Assembly: GCA_963812505.1 (NCBI GenBank)
Contig: CAWEVM010000031.1
Location: 62,001 to 126,000 of the forward strand
Length of the DNA: 64,000 bases
Direction: 5' to 3'
From: JAMXLO01 sp963812505
GTDB lineage: Bacteria > Pseudomonadota > Alphaproteobacteria > Acetobacterales > Acetobacteraceae
The translations under genes and the position numbers were made by a program. Position 1 is the first letter of the stretch. The number at the start of each line of letters is the position of its first letter. Below the pieces are notes generated by a model. It was not told the DNA's origin and searched no databases. It was given only the letters and a program-made list of their open reading frames with translations. This document shows positions 35,393 to 43,978 of the stretch, in pieces.

Positions 35393-36274
35393 TCAGACCC
35401 GCTTGCCGGCAATCTCGGCGAACAGACCCTGCGGCCGCAGGATAAGCGTCGCGAGCAGCACCACGTTGGAGGTGACCTCCTGGAAGCCGGCGGGCAGGAA
35501 GTAACCGGCGAGTTGTTCGACGATGCCGATGACCACCCCGCCGACCAGCGCGCCCGGAATGCTGCCGAAGCCGCCGAGTACCGCGGCGGCGAAGGCCTTG
35601 ATGCCGAGAAAGCCCATGTTCACGTCGATCATCGACACGGGGGAAAGCAAGATGCCGGCGACTGCGGCGACGCCGGCGCTGATCGCCCAGATCAGCGAGA
35701 ACACCGTCCGCACCGGGATGCCCATGTAGTAGGCGGCAAGCTGATTCTGCGACGACGCCTGCATCGCGATGCCAAGACGTGTGTGGCTGAAGAAGAGATA
35801 AAGCACGCCGCACAGCAGTACCGTGCCGACGATGATGGAGACGTTGTCCTGGCCGAGGATGAGACCGCCGAGATTGATCGTGCGATTGGTGAACGGCGTC
35901 TCGAAGCCGACGGAATCGTAGCCCCAGGTGATACCGGCCGCGGCGCGAAAGATGAAGCCCAGGCCGAGGGTCAGCATTACAACCGCGAATTGCGGTTGGC
36001 CAATGACACGGCGTAAGACGACAGCGTCGAGGGCGAAGCCGAAGGCGGCAGTAAGCAGGATGGCGAGCAGCGCGCCGACCCAATAGTTAAGGCCGAAATG
36101 CGCGATCAGAGCGAACGCGAAGAAGCCGCCCAGCATCATGATGTCGCCCTGGGCGAAGTTGATCATCTCGGTCGCCTTGTAGATCAGGACGAATCCGAGA
36201 GCGATCAGGCCATAGATGCAGCCTGCGGCGGCGCCATTGACGACAAGCTGCAACAGGCGCGCAGCGTCTTCCAC
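35393..36274 (-). CDS. livH: ABC transporter permease LivH
   Basis: The 293-residue permease has about eight membrane segments. Family motifs are LVVNGAAAGCIYGLIALGFV, ATEMINFAQGDIMMLGGFF, and AAVLGGFGSIPGALVGGVV. It forms the heterodimeric channel with LivM. It begins about 100 bp after the PrpD-family gene on the same strand. Confidence 0.92.
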   Translation of the reverse strand: MEDAARLLQLVVNGAAAGCIYGLIALGFVLIYKATEMINFAQGDIMMLGGFFAFALIAHFGLNYWVGALLAILLTAAFGFALDAVVLRRVIGQPQFAVVMLTLGLGFIFRAAAGITWGYDSVGFETPFTNRTINLGGLILGQDNVSIIVGTVLLCGVLYLFFSHTRLGIAMQASSQNQLAAYYMGIPVRTVFSLIWAISAGVAAVAGILLSPVSMIDVNMGFLGIKAFAAAVLGGFGSIPGALVGGVVIGIVEQLAGYFLPAGFQEVTSNVVLLATLILRPQGLFAEIAGKRV

Positions 36275-36375
36275 GATCAGCCGGCCCTCCCAAGGCGGGG
36301 CCGACCCTTGTTGACGCCCCCGTGTTTGATTTCAGGCGAGACGATAGGCCGCCGGTCAGCGGAGCGTCAACGGCG

Positions 36376-37770
36376 TCAGCGCGGGAGGGTCAGTGCGATC
36401 AGCCGCTGACCGGCCGCATCGATGCGTTCCAGATGCCTGCACGTGTCGATCAGTCCGGCGAACTGCGCGGCGGATATGGCGACGCCGGGGATGACAGGCT
36501 GGATGCGCCGTGTGTGTTCCTCGAAGTCCCAGATGAACTCGCGCCCGGTGCCTTCGCGAGTGAAGCTGCGGCCGTCCTTGGTGAATACTGTGATGCGTGG
36601 ACCGAACAAGGAGCGGCGGACCATCGGGATCAGCGTGACGCGATGCATGAGGTCAAGCACCTCGGGCGGATCGGTCTCGCCCGGGCCGGGTTGTGCGCCG
36701 CGGAGCAGCGGATAGCCGCGGGTTACTGCGCCGTAGGCCGTAAAGTACTGTGTGCTGCCGACGCGTGGTTTGCCGTCGCTGCCCGGGGTGGGGAAGGCAG
36801 GGCTTGGGTATTCGGTTTCGAACCAGTTCACCACCGCCTCGATGCGGTCGATGTCGGCGTAGGCGATGCCGTGTTCCTCGCAGAGCCGCGCGGTCACGTC
36901 GATATGGGCGATGTTGTAGCCGGCCGTAGAGTAGATCCGGTACAGGGTCTCCAGAAAGATCCAGTCGCGGCCAAGATTTTCCGTTATGCGGGAGAGGTCA
37001 GTGCTGGTGTGGCCGGTGAAGCTGTAGGTCAGGCGGCCGAGATTGTTGCCGGTGTAGGCGTGGTAGAAGCCGGCCTCGCCTTCTAGCGTGGTCTCGCCAC
37101 CTGGCGTGCCGTGCCGCGCCATGGCGACGGCCAGCAAGGCGTTGCGCACGGCGCCGCCCTCGCGCAATGACCGGCCGCCGCTGCGCGCGCCTTCGAGATT
37201 GCCGGCGGCGAGATTGACGCACTGGGCAATGGCGCTGTGGATCTGGTCGGCGTTGAGCCCGTGTAGTTTCGCCGCGGCGACCGCGGCGCCGAAGATGCCG
37301 AACACCGGGCCGGCGTGGAAGCCGCGCGACATCACCGTCGGGATGAACTCGGCGGCCATGCGTTCCATGACCTCGTAGGCCACGGCGACCGCGGTGAGGA
37401 ACTGCTGGCCCGATGCGCCGGTGGCCTCCGCGGCGACCAGCGCGGCGGGGATGATGGCGGTTCCCGGGTGGGTGAGCATGCGGAAGGTGTCCCACTTGCC
37501 GCCGGCCAGGATCATCTCGGCATTGACGAACGCCGCGCCTGCCTTGGTGAGCTTCGCGCCGGAGCACAATACGGTGGCGATGCCGGCACCGCCCTGTTCC
37601 TCGTCCTGCATCAGCGCGAGCGCCTGTCTTGACGCTGGCATCTCGTGCGCGACGAGCGCGGACGTCAGCGCCTCGAGGGTGACGCCCTTGGCGCGGTCGG
37701 CCACCGCGGGAGGCAGGTCCGCGTAGCGCAGGCTGGCGACGAATGCGGCGAAGTCGCGGGAGAGGGACAT
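36376..37770 (-). CDS. MmgE/PrpD family protein
   Basis: The 464-residue protein has the MmgE/PrpD pattern: KWDTFRMLTHPGTAIIPAAL, GFHAGPVFGIFGAAVAAAKL, AIAQCVNLAAGNLEGARSG, EGEAGFYHAYTG. The family includes 2-methylcitrate dehydratase, cis-aconitate decarboxylase and many uncharacterised dehydratases. No prpB or prpC is nearby, so propionate metabolism is not indicated; linkage to the liv transporter suggests it acts on the imported compound or its product. It is divergent from the VOC gene (165 bp between starts). Confidence 0.87.
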   Translation of the reverse strand: MSLSRDFAAFVASLRYADLPPAVADRAKGVTLEALTSALVAHEMPASRQALALMQDEEQGGAGIATVLCSGAKLTKAGAAFVNAEMILAGGKWDTFRMLTHPGTAIIPAALVAAEATGASGQQFLTAVAVAYEVMERMAAEFIPTVMSRGFHAGPVFGIFGAAVAAAKLHGLNADQIHSAIAQCVNLAAGNLEGARSGGRSLREGGAVRNALLAVAMARHGTPGGETTLEGEAGFYHAYTGNNLGRLTYSFTGHTSTDLSRITENLGRDWIFLETLYRIYSTAGYNIAHIDVTARLCEEHGIAYADIDRIEAVVNWFETEYPSPAFPTPGSDGKPRVGSTQYFTAYGAVTRGYPLLRGAQPGPGETDPPEVLDLMHRVTLIPMVRRSLFGPRITVFTKDGRSFTREGTGREFIWDFEEHTRRIQPVIPGVAISAAQFAGLIDTCRHLERIDAAGQRLIALTLPR

Positions 37771-37935
37771 GGTGCGGCAACTCCTGCACGTGCAGGGTGT
37801 AGCTTATTGCCAAGCGGTCGCAGGCCCAACGGGGTCGCTCAACTTTGCGGAGCCTTGCGGGACGGCGCCAAACTGGCCACCTTCTGCCGCACTGTCGACC
37901 AAGGCCAACTGTCGAGACATCAAGGGAGTGGGTTC

Positions 37936-38883
37936 ATGGCGGTGATCAAGGTGCGCGACCTCGCGTACGGCAGGCTCCAGGCTCCCGACCTGGACCTGGA
38001 GGAGGAGTTCCTGACGGCGTTTGGCATGGTGCGCGCTGCGCGGACACCGACGGCGCTGTATATGCGCGGCACCGATCCCGCGCACCACATCCACGTCACC
38101 CAGAAGGGTGATCCTCGATTGATCGGCTTCGCATGGGCGGTCAGCAGCGAGGAAGAGCTCAAAGCGATCGCAAAGCTCCCTGGCGCGTCGAGTATCGAGA
38201 GCATCGACGAGCCGGGCGGCGGCAAGCGGGTCCGCCTGACCGAACCCAACGGCTATACCATCGAGATCGTGCACGGGCTCGCGTCAGTGCAACCGATCCA
38301 GGTCGTGCGGCAGGCGATCAACTCCGGTGTCGAGCCGCTGAACCGCGCCGGCGAGGTCATTCGCTTCGCCGCCGGCCCATCGAGCGTGAAGCGGATCGGC
38401 CACGCCGTTCTCGGTTCGCCGAAAAACCAGGAGACCGTTCGCTGGTTCCGCGAGACGCTCGGGCTGGTCTGCTCGGACGACGTCTACGCCGGCGACAAGG
38501 ACAACATCATCGGCCAGTTCAGCCGGATCGACGCCGGTGACGATTATGTCGATCACCACGCGTTCTTCTGCATGAAGAACGAGCGCGCCGGTCTCAATCA
38601 TTTCTCGTTCGAGGTGCAGGACATCGACGACGTGTTTATCGGCCACGAGTATCTCGAGGGCCTTGCCAAATACGAACACATGTGGGGCATCGGTCGCCAC
38701 CTACTCGGCAGCCAAGTGTACGACTATTGGGCCGATCCCTGGGGCCGCGTGCACGAGCATTGGGCGGATACCGATCGGCTGAACGTGCACAACGGCGGCA
38801 ACCTGGTCCCGGCTGAGGAGGGGCTGCGCTCACAGTGGGGCACGCGACCGCCCGAGAAGTTCCGCGGTCACGTCAGCCCCTGA
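37936..38883 (+). CDS. VOC-family extradiol-dioxygenase-like protein
   Basis: The 315-residue protein starts at ATG 37936 after an AAGGGAG ribosome site. It has two vicinal-oxygen-chelate modules: a weak N-terminal one and a C-terminal one with the 2-His-1-Glu type positions (VKRIGHAVL, AGLNHFSFEVQDID, WGRVHEHW). These match iron-dependent ring-cleavage dioxygenases such as 2,3-dihydroxybiphenyl dioxygenase, though the substrate is unknown. It leads a plus-strand run with the SDR, a binding protein and a lactonase. Confidence 0.8.
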   Translation: MAVIKVRDLAYGRLQAPDLDLEEEFLTAFGMVRAARTPTALYMRGTDPAHHIHVTQKGDPRLIGFAWAVSSEEELKAIAKLPGASSIESIDEPGGGKRVRLTEPNGYTIEIVHGLASVQPIQVVRQAINSGVEPLNRAGEVIRFAAGPSSVKRIGHAVLGSPKNQETVRWFRETLGLVCSDDVYAGDKDNIIGQFSRIDAGDDYVDHHAFFCMKNERAGLNHFSFEVQDIDDVFIGHEYLEGLAKYEHMWGIGRHLLGSQVYDYWADPWGRVHEHWADTDRLNVHNGGNLVPAEEGLRSQWGTRPPEKFRGHVSP

Positions 38884-38929
38884 GCTAGTCCATCCTTAAC
38901 AGCGTATCGGCATCACAGGAGGAACTCCT

Positions 38930-39712
38930 ATGGATCTCGGCCTCAAAGGCAAAAAAGCCATCGTCTGCGCCGCAAGCAAAGGGCTCGGCCGCGCCTGCGC
39001 GATGTCGCTCGCACGCGAGGGCGTCGATGTGGTGATCACCGCGCGCACGGCGGCCGATCTGGAAAAGACCGCGGCCGAGATCCGCAAGGAAACCGGTGTG
39101 AAGGTCACGCCGGTCGCGGGCGACATCACCACTGACGCTGGCCGCGCCGCGGCACTCGCCGCGTGCCCCAACCCCGACATCCTGGTGAACAACGCCGGCG
39201 GCCCGCCGCGCGGCGACTTCCGCGAATGGGGCCGCGATGAATGGATCAAGGCGGTCGACGCCAACATGCTGACGCCGATTTTCCTGATCAAGGCTGTGGT
39301 GGACGGCATGATCGAGCGCAAGTTCGGCCGCATCGTCAACATCACCTCGGCGTCGGTGAAGTCGCCCATTCCGGAACTCGGCATGAGCAACGGCGCGCGC
39401 GCAGGCCTGACCGGTTTCGTCGCTGGTCTCGCGCGGCAGATCGCGAAGCACAACGTGATCATCAACAACATTCTGCCGGGACCGTTCCTCACCGATCGGC
39501 TGCGCAGCGGGTTTCAGGAAGCGGCGCGCTCATCCAATCGGCCAGTCGACGAACTGGTGCAGGAGCGGGCGAAAAACTCCTACACCGGTCGCGTCGGCGA
39601 TCCCGCCGAGTTCGGCGACGCGTGCGCCTTTCTGTGCTCCGCGAAGATCGGCTTCATCGTCGGCCACAATCTTATTCTCGACGGCGGCAACTTCAACTCG
39701 TCGATCGCCTGA
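38930..39712 (+). CDS. SDR family oxidoreductase lacking the canonical YxxxK
   Basis: The 260-residue protein starts at ATG 38930 after AGGAGGAACTCCT. The Rossmann dinucleotide site (AASKGLGRA, residues 14-22), NNAG (87-90) and the Ser loop (NITSAS) are present. Where classical SDRs have YxxxK, the aligned stretch reads GMSNGARAGL, placing Ser153 and Arg157 at the Tyr and Lys positions. From memory a set of FabG-like proteobacterial proteins shares this change, so activity may differ or be lost. The C-terminal LILDGG motif is normal. Confidence 0.85.
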   Translation: MDLGLKGKKAIVCAASKGLGRACAMSLAREGVDVVITARTAADLEKTAAEIRKETGVKVTPVAGDITTDAGRAAALAACPNPDILVNNAGGPPRGDFREWGRDEWIKAVDANMLTPIFLIKAVVDGMIERKFGRIVNITSASVKSPIPELGMSNGARAGLTGFVAGLARQIAKHNVIINNILPGPFLTDRLRSGFQEAARSSNRPVDELVQERAKNSYTGRVGDPAEFGDACAFLCSAKIGFIVGHNLILDGGNFNSSIA

Positions 39713-39722
39713 CGGATTAGAC

Positions 39723-41270
39723 GTGCCGCCCGCACGGCGCCTCGCGGAGGTTGTGCGCGGGAGCGCCGTGCCCGGGGCGATTCTGACAGCGACATTGCTT
39801 TGCGCCGCGCCGACCAGCGCGCAGAAATCCGCCGATACGTTGCGCATCACCTGGCGCGATGCGGTGACCGACGTGACGCCGTACTACAATCAGCAGCGCA
39901 CCGGCGTCGTGCTCGGGCATCAGGTCTGGGATTCGCTGGTCTACCGTGATCCGGAGACCTTTCAGCTCAAGCCACTGATTGCCGAGTTGTTTAAGTGGGT
40001 AGACGAGACCACGCTCGAATTTGTGCTGCGTCCAAATGTCACCTTCCACAACGGCGACAAGCTGACGGCCGATGACGTTGTCTACACGATCAACTCGATC
40101 CTGACGGACAAGCAGGTCGCCACACCGAGCAATTACGCTTACCTCGATCACGCCAGCAAGGTGGATGATACTCATGTGCGCGTAGAGCTGAGACGCGTAT
40201 TTCCCGCGGCACTCGATTACATGGCGATGACTCTCTACATCATGCCAAAGATGTACCGCGAGAAGGTGGGAGCGCGGGAGTACTCGGAGCATCCGGTCGC
40301 CACGGGTCCGTACAAGATCACCGAGGTGAAGGGTACCACCGAGGTGGATATTGAGCGCTACGACGGCTATTACGCCGACAGCCCCAAGGGAAGGCCGGCG
40401 ATCGGCAAGATCATCATCCACCAGGTGCCGGACTCCGCCACCGAGATGGCAGAACTGCTTGGCGACCGCGCGGACTGGATCTGGAAGTTCAGCCCCGACC
40501 AGTTCGACGTCGTGGGTCGTGTGCCGAACCTGCAGGCGATCCGCGCCGAATCGATGCGCGTCGAATATCTCGGCATGGATGCCGCCGGACGCACCGGCGC
40601 CGACAATCCACTGACCAAGGACAAGGTACGCCAAGCCATCGTTTATGCGATCGATCGTGAGGCGATGGCAAAACAGCTCATGCGAGGCGGATCACGCGTA
40701 ATCGACACGCCCTGCTACCCGACGCAGTTCGGTTGCGATGCGGGTGCGGCGATGCACTACCGGTACGATCCAGAGAAGGCGAAGCAATTGCTGTCGGAGG
40801 CCGGTTATCCCAACGGCTTCGACACTGAGCTGGTGACCTATGAGCTGCCGCAATGGGCTGACGCGGTGCAAGGTTATCTCAAGACCGTGGGGATCAACGC
40901 AAAGATCACTCAGTTGCAGGTTGCGGCCGAGGTACAGCGTTCGCTCGCCGGACAGAACCCGATGGAGCTGGGATCGTGGGGCAGCTACTCGGTGAATGAC
41001 GTCTCGGCTATATTGCCAAACTTCTTCACCTATACGGGCAACGACTATACGCGCGATCCGCAGATCAGGAAGTTGGTGGAGGCAGGTGGCGCGACAGTGG
41101 ATCCTGACCAGCGGCGAAAGGCTTACACCGAGGCGATCAAGCTGATCACCGCAAAGGCATCTTGGATGCCGGTCTTCACGTATACAGTGACCTACGGCTA
41201 CTCGAAGCAGCTCAACTTCAAACCATATGCGGACGAGCTCCCGCGGTTTTTCCTCGCCAGTTGGAAGTAG
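39723..41270 (+). CDS. ABC transporter substrate-binding protein, peptide/opine family 5
   Basis: The 515-residue protein has a signal peptide ending ATLLCAAPTSAQ and the SBP_bac_5 fold: ELFKWVDETTLEFVLRPNVT, FHNGDKLTADDVVYTINSIL, GPYKITEVKGT, and NPLTKDKVRQAIVYAIDREA. Such proteins bind peptides, opines, glutathione or various small molecules. No DppBCDF-type permease or ATPase gene is adjacent, so it is an orphan here. It starts at GTG 39723, 10 bp after the SDR gene. Confidence 0.87.
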   Translation: MPPARRLAEVVRGSAVPGAILTATLLCAAPTSAQKSADTLRITWRDAVTDVTPYYNQQRTGVVLGHQVWDSLVYRDPETFQLKPLIAELFKWVDETTLEFVLRPNVTFHNGDKLTADDVVYTINSILTDKQVATPSNYAYLDHASKVDDTHVRVELRRVFPAALDYMAMTLYIMPKMYREKVGAREYSEHPVATGPYKITEVKGTTEVDIERYDGYYADSPKGRPAIGKIIIHQVPDSATEMAELLGDRADWIWKFSPDQFDVVGRVPNLQAIRAESMRVEYLGMDAAGRTGADNPLTKDKVRQAIVYAIDREAMAKQLMRGGSRVIDTPCYPTQFGCDAGAAMHYRYDPEKAKQLLSEAGYPNGFDTELVTYELPQWADAVQGYLKTVGINAKITQLQVAAEVQRSLAGQNPMELGSWGSYSVNDVSAILPNFFTYTGNDYTRDPQIRKLVEAGGATVDPDQRRKAYTEAIKLITAKASWMPVFTYTVTYGYSKQLNFKPYADELPRFFLASWK

Positions 41271-41291
41271 TGGGCCAGTTGGAAGTAGCGG
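41256..41291 (+). repeat. 18-bp tandem duplication spanning the stop codon
   Basis: Two adjacent 18-bp units, GCCAGTTGGAAGTAGTGG and the same with one C-for-T change, cover the last codons of the binding-protein gene and its stop. The duplication repeats the stop codon but does not change the protein. It looks like a recent slip event. Confidence 0.8.
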
Positions 41292-41354
41292 CATTGTGTG
41301 TAGCCTGAGCGTGACCGCGCCATAGGATACGGCCGCTTGCCGGGAGGAAACACA

Positions 41355-42551
41355 ATGAACAGCAGTACCCGCGCCACCAGGCGCGCATTTGTTGGCGGTA
41401 TCGGTGCCAGCGCCATCGTGCCATTTGCCGCCTTTGCGCAACAGCCCACAGCCGCCACTGGCACGCCGTCATCGGTGATCAGCAATCCGCCGCGGCAATG
41501 GGGATGGCGAGCGCCGCCGAATATCTACCCTGATCCCGATGTGATCGTCATCGATCCGTCGTTTGCCGCGTTGCGCGTCGGCAACGTCCCGATCCGCCGC
41601 ATCGCGACTGGCTTCACGTGGGCGGAAGGGCCCGCCTGGTCCAGCGAGGGCCAATACTTCGTGTTCAGCGACGTGGTTGGCAATACGCAATTTCGCGTGC
41701 TGTGGGACGATCTTCGGGTGACGCCGTTCCGCAAGCCCTCGAACAACAGCAACGGCAACTCGTTTGACTTCCAAGGGCGCCAAATTTCAACCGAGGATTT
41801 TTTCCGTCGCGTGATTCGCTGGGAACTCGACGGCACGATGACAGTCATCGCCGACCAGTTCGACGGCAAGCCGCTGAATTCGCCGAACGACCTGGTGCCG
41901 CATCCCGATGGCAGCATCTGGTTCACCGATCCGCCGTACGGTGACCAGTTGTCAGAGGGTCACCCGGACGATGCCGGGGGTCCGGCCAATACGCAAAGTG
42001 CTTTCAACCCGCGTATCGGCGCACCGAATGCCGGCGCGCTTGGCGGCAGGAAGCGCGAACTGCCGGATGCGGTGTATCGCTGGGACCCTAGCGGCAGGCT
42101 CGATCAGGTCATCACCGAGGATCAGCTCAAGGATCCCAACGGCATCTGCTTCTCGCCGGATTACAAGACGCTGTATGTGATCAGCACCGGCAAGGGACCG
42201 GGTGACAGTCACTCGGGCGGCACACGCAGCATTCATGCGTTCGACATGCAGGGGACCAAGCCCACCAACGGGCGCGAGTTCCTCGACATGACGGTTGATG
42301 GGGTGCATTGCGGACCCGATGGCATGCGGGCTGATGTACTCGGCAACCTCTGGTGCAGCTCCAATGCACCTCTCGGCTATGCCGGCGTGCTGGTCTACAA
42401 CGCGCAGGGCAAATTGATCGGACGCATCCGGTTGCCCGAGGTGTGTGCCAACCTCTCCTTCGGCGGACCTAAACGCAACCAACTGCTGATGACGGCTGGG
42501 CAGTCGATCTATCTATTGCAGGTGCAGACGCAGGGTGCGGCGCCGGGGTGA
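41355..42551 (+). CDS. SMP-30/gluconolactonase family protein, Tat-exported
   Basis: The 398-residue protein starts at ATG 41355 after GGGAGGA. A Tat signal is clear (TRRAFVGGIGASAIVPFAAFA). The six-bladed propeller has the metal positions of lactonases: Glu in FTWAEGPAWSSEGQ, Asn in PLNSPNDLVPHPDG, Asn in DPNGICFSPD, and Asp in HCGPDGMRAD. It probably hydrolyses a sugar or other lactone in the periplasm. It converges on the SnoaL-like gene with no gap. Confidence 0.85.
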   Translation: MNSSTRATRRAFVGGIGASAIVPFAAFAQQPTAATGTPSSVISNPPRQWGWRAPPNIYPDPDVIVIDPSFAALRVGNVPIRRIATGFTWAEGPAWSSEGQYFVFSDVVGNTQFRVLWDDLRVTPFRKPSNNSNGNSFDFQGRQISTEDFFRRVIRWELDGTMTVIADQFDGKPLNSPNDLVPHPDGSIWFTDPPYGDQLSEGHPDDAGGPANTQSAFNPRIGAPNAGALGGRKRELPDAVYRWDPSGRLDQVITEDQLKDPNGICFSPDYKTLYVISTGKGPGDSHSGGTRSIHAFDMQGTKPTNGREFLDMTVDGVHCGPDGMRADVLGNLWCSSNAPLGYAGVLVYNAQGKLIGRIRLPEVCANLSFGGPKRNQLLMTAGQSIYLLQVQTQGAAPG

Positions 42552-42959
42552 TCAGGGTAGCCGCAGTGCCATGTCGCCCTTGAAGGCATGGATCAACTGC
42601 CTGCGCTGAAACCGCCAGCCGTCCGGTCGCTTCACCAGCACGTCGTCGTAGACACCGCAGACCGAAGGCACTGGTCCGTTTGGGCTCTCGACCATGACCA
42701 GGTAGTTCGAACGGGCCGTGCCATGCACGCCGCTACACTCGATGATGGAGTTGATCACGTAATGCACGCGACGAGGCTGCGGTGGCACCGACTGCTGTAG
42801 CCAGGCGGCAATTTCCGCGGGACCCTTTGCTGTGCGGTAGGGCGCAATCCATTCGCCATCGTCGCTGAACAGCGCTGCAAGTTCGGTGAAGCGGCCGTCA
42901 TCCATGCAGAAGCAATAGCGATGCAGCAGCTCGCGGATCGCGTCCTTGTCCTCAAGCAT
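42552..42959 (-). CDS. SnoaL/NTF2-like protein
   Basis: The 135-residue protein has the SnoaL-like alpha+beta barrel pattern (EDKDAIRELLHRYCFCMDDG, ALFSDDGEWIAPY, WRFQRRQLIHAFKGD). Related proteins are ring-hydroxylating dioxygenase small subunits, isomerases or hydratases; the active residues are not decisive. Its start overlaps the pdxA stop by 8 bp, so it is probably co-transcribed with pdxA. Confidence 0.8.
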   Translation of the reverse strand: MLEDKDAIRELLHRYCFCMDDGRFTELAALFSDDGEWIAPYRTAKGPAEIAAWLQQSVPPQPRRVHYVINSIIECSGVHGTARSNYLVMVESPNGPVPSVCGVYDDVLVKRPDGWRFQRRQLIHAFKGDMALRLP

Positions 42960-43932
42960 GGCGGCGCGTCGCCAGTGTCGCTGCGAGTTCGATGGCTGCG
43001 ATCAGGCTGGCCGGGTTGGCGATGCCCTTGCCAGCGATGTCATACGCCGTGCCGTGGTCTGGCGAGGTTCGCACGATCGGCAGGCCGAGCGTGACGTTGA
43101 CGCCGTGATCCATGTCGAGCGTCTTTAGCGGGATCAACGCCTGGTCGTGATACATGCAGATGGCGGCATCGTAGCGGGTACGGGCGGTCGCGGTGAACAT
43201 CGTGTCGGGGGGCCAGGGACCGGATACATCGATACCTTTGGCGCGCAGCGCGGCAATGGCGGGGCCGATGAGCGTGCTTTCCTCGTCGCCCAGCGCGCCC
43301 TGCTCGCCGGCATGTGGATTCAACCCGGCAATGGCGAGACGCGGACGTGCGATGGCGAAGTCGCGTTGCAGTGCGGCGGCCGTGGTCTGCGCGGCGGCGA
43401 TGATGGCGTCGGTGGTGAGCATGGCAATCGAATTGCGCAGCGAAGCGTGCACGGTGACCGGCACGACACGCAGATCGGGACTTGCCAGCATCATGATCTG
43501 CTTGCCGCTCGCATTGGTCAGCGCTGCGAGGAACTCGGTATGGCCGGGATAAGAGAAGCCCGCGTCGTAGAGGGCAGCCTTGTTTATCGGATTGGTCACC
43601 ATGCCGCCGACAGCGCCGCTCAGGCACAGCGCGGCGGCGCGCTCGATTGAGGCGATCACCGCCTTGGCGTTGGCCTTGTCGGGACGGCCCGGGTGCGGGG
43701 CGGAGGCAAGGCTGATCGGCAGTACGGGCAACGCGGTAGCGAAAGCGGCGCGCGCTGCCTCGGGCGATGCAATTTCGATGATTGGCACTTCGGTCGACAA
43801 TGCGGCGAGGTGATGTGGGTCGTCGAGCGCGACGAAGCACGGACCGTTAAGATGTAGTGCCTGCCATGCACGCAAAGTCAGCTCGCCGCCGATGCCGGCG
43901 GGGTCGCCCATGGTGAGAGCGAGCAGCGTCAC
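42952..43932 (-). CDS. pdxA: 4-hydroxythreonine-4-phosphate dehydrogenase PdxA
   Basis: The 326-residue enzyme oxidises 4-phosphohydroxy-threonine in the DXP-dependent route to pyridoxal phosphate. It starts at GTG 43932 (TLLALTMGDPAGIGGEL). Metal-ligand His positions are seen in YPGHTEFLAAL, LNPHAGEQGALGDEE and MYHDQALIPLKTLD; the C-terminal GTAYDIAGKGIANP is also typical. No pdxJ or ksgA is nearby. PdxA-like proteins acting on other phosphorylated acids exist, so a catabolic role beside this metabolic region is possible. Confidence 0.88.
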   Translation of the reverse strand: MTLLALTMGDPAGIGGELTLRAWQALHLNGPCFVALDDPHHLAALSTEVPIIEIASPEAARAAFATALPVLPISLASAPHPGRPDKANAKAVIASIERAAALCLSGAVGGMVTNPINKAALYDAGFSYPGHTEFLAALTNASGKQIMMLASPDLRVVPVTVHASLRNSIAMLTTDAIIAAAQTTAAALQRDFAIARPRLAIAGLNPHAGEQGALGDEESTLIGPAIAALRAKGIDVSGPWPPDTMFTATARTRYDAAICMYHDQALIPLKTLDMDHGVNVTLGLPIVRTSPDHGTAYDIAGKGIANPASLIAAIELAATLATRRHA

Positions 43933-43933
43933 G

Positions 43934-43977
43934 CTCCCTCCCCTCCCCTTGCGGGAGGTGGTTGGGGGGAGGGGGCG
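43934..43977. repeat. GC-rich palindromic intergenic repeat, copy 2
   Basis: The 46 bp between lpd and pdxA are nearly filled by a C-run/G-run inverted repeat with a CTTGCGGG centre. Its reverse complement aligns with 60850-60890 over about 40 bp (CCCCCTCCCC, CAACC, CCTCCC, AGGGG blocks). It may act as a terminator or processing signal after lpd. Confidence 0.65.
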
Positions 43978-43978
43978 C

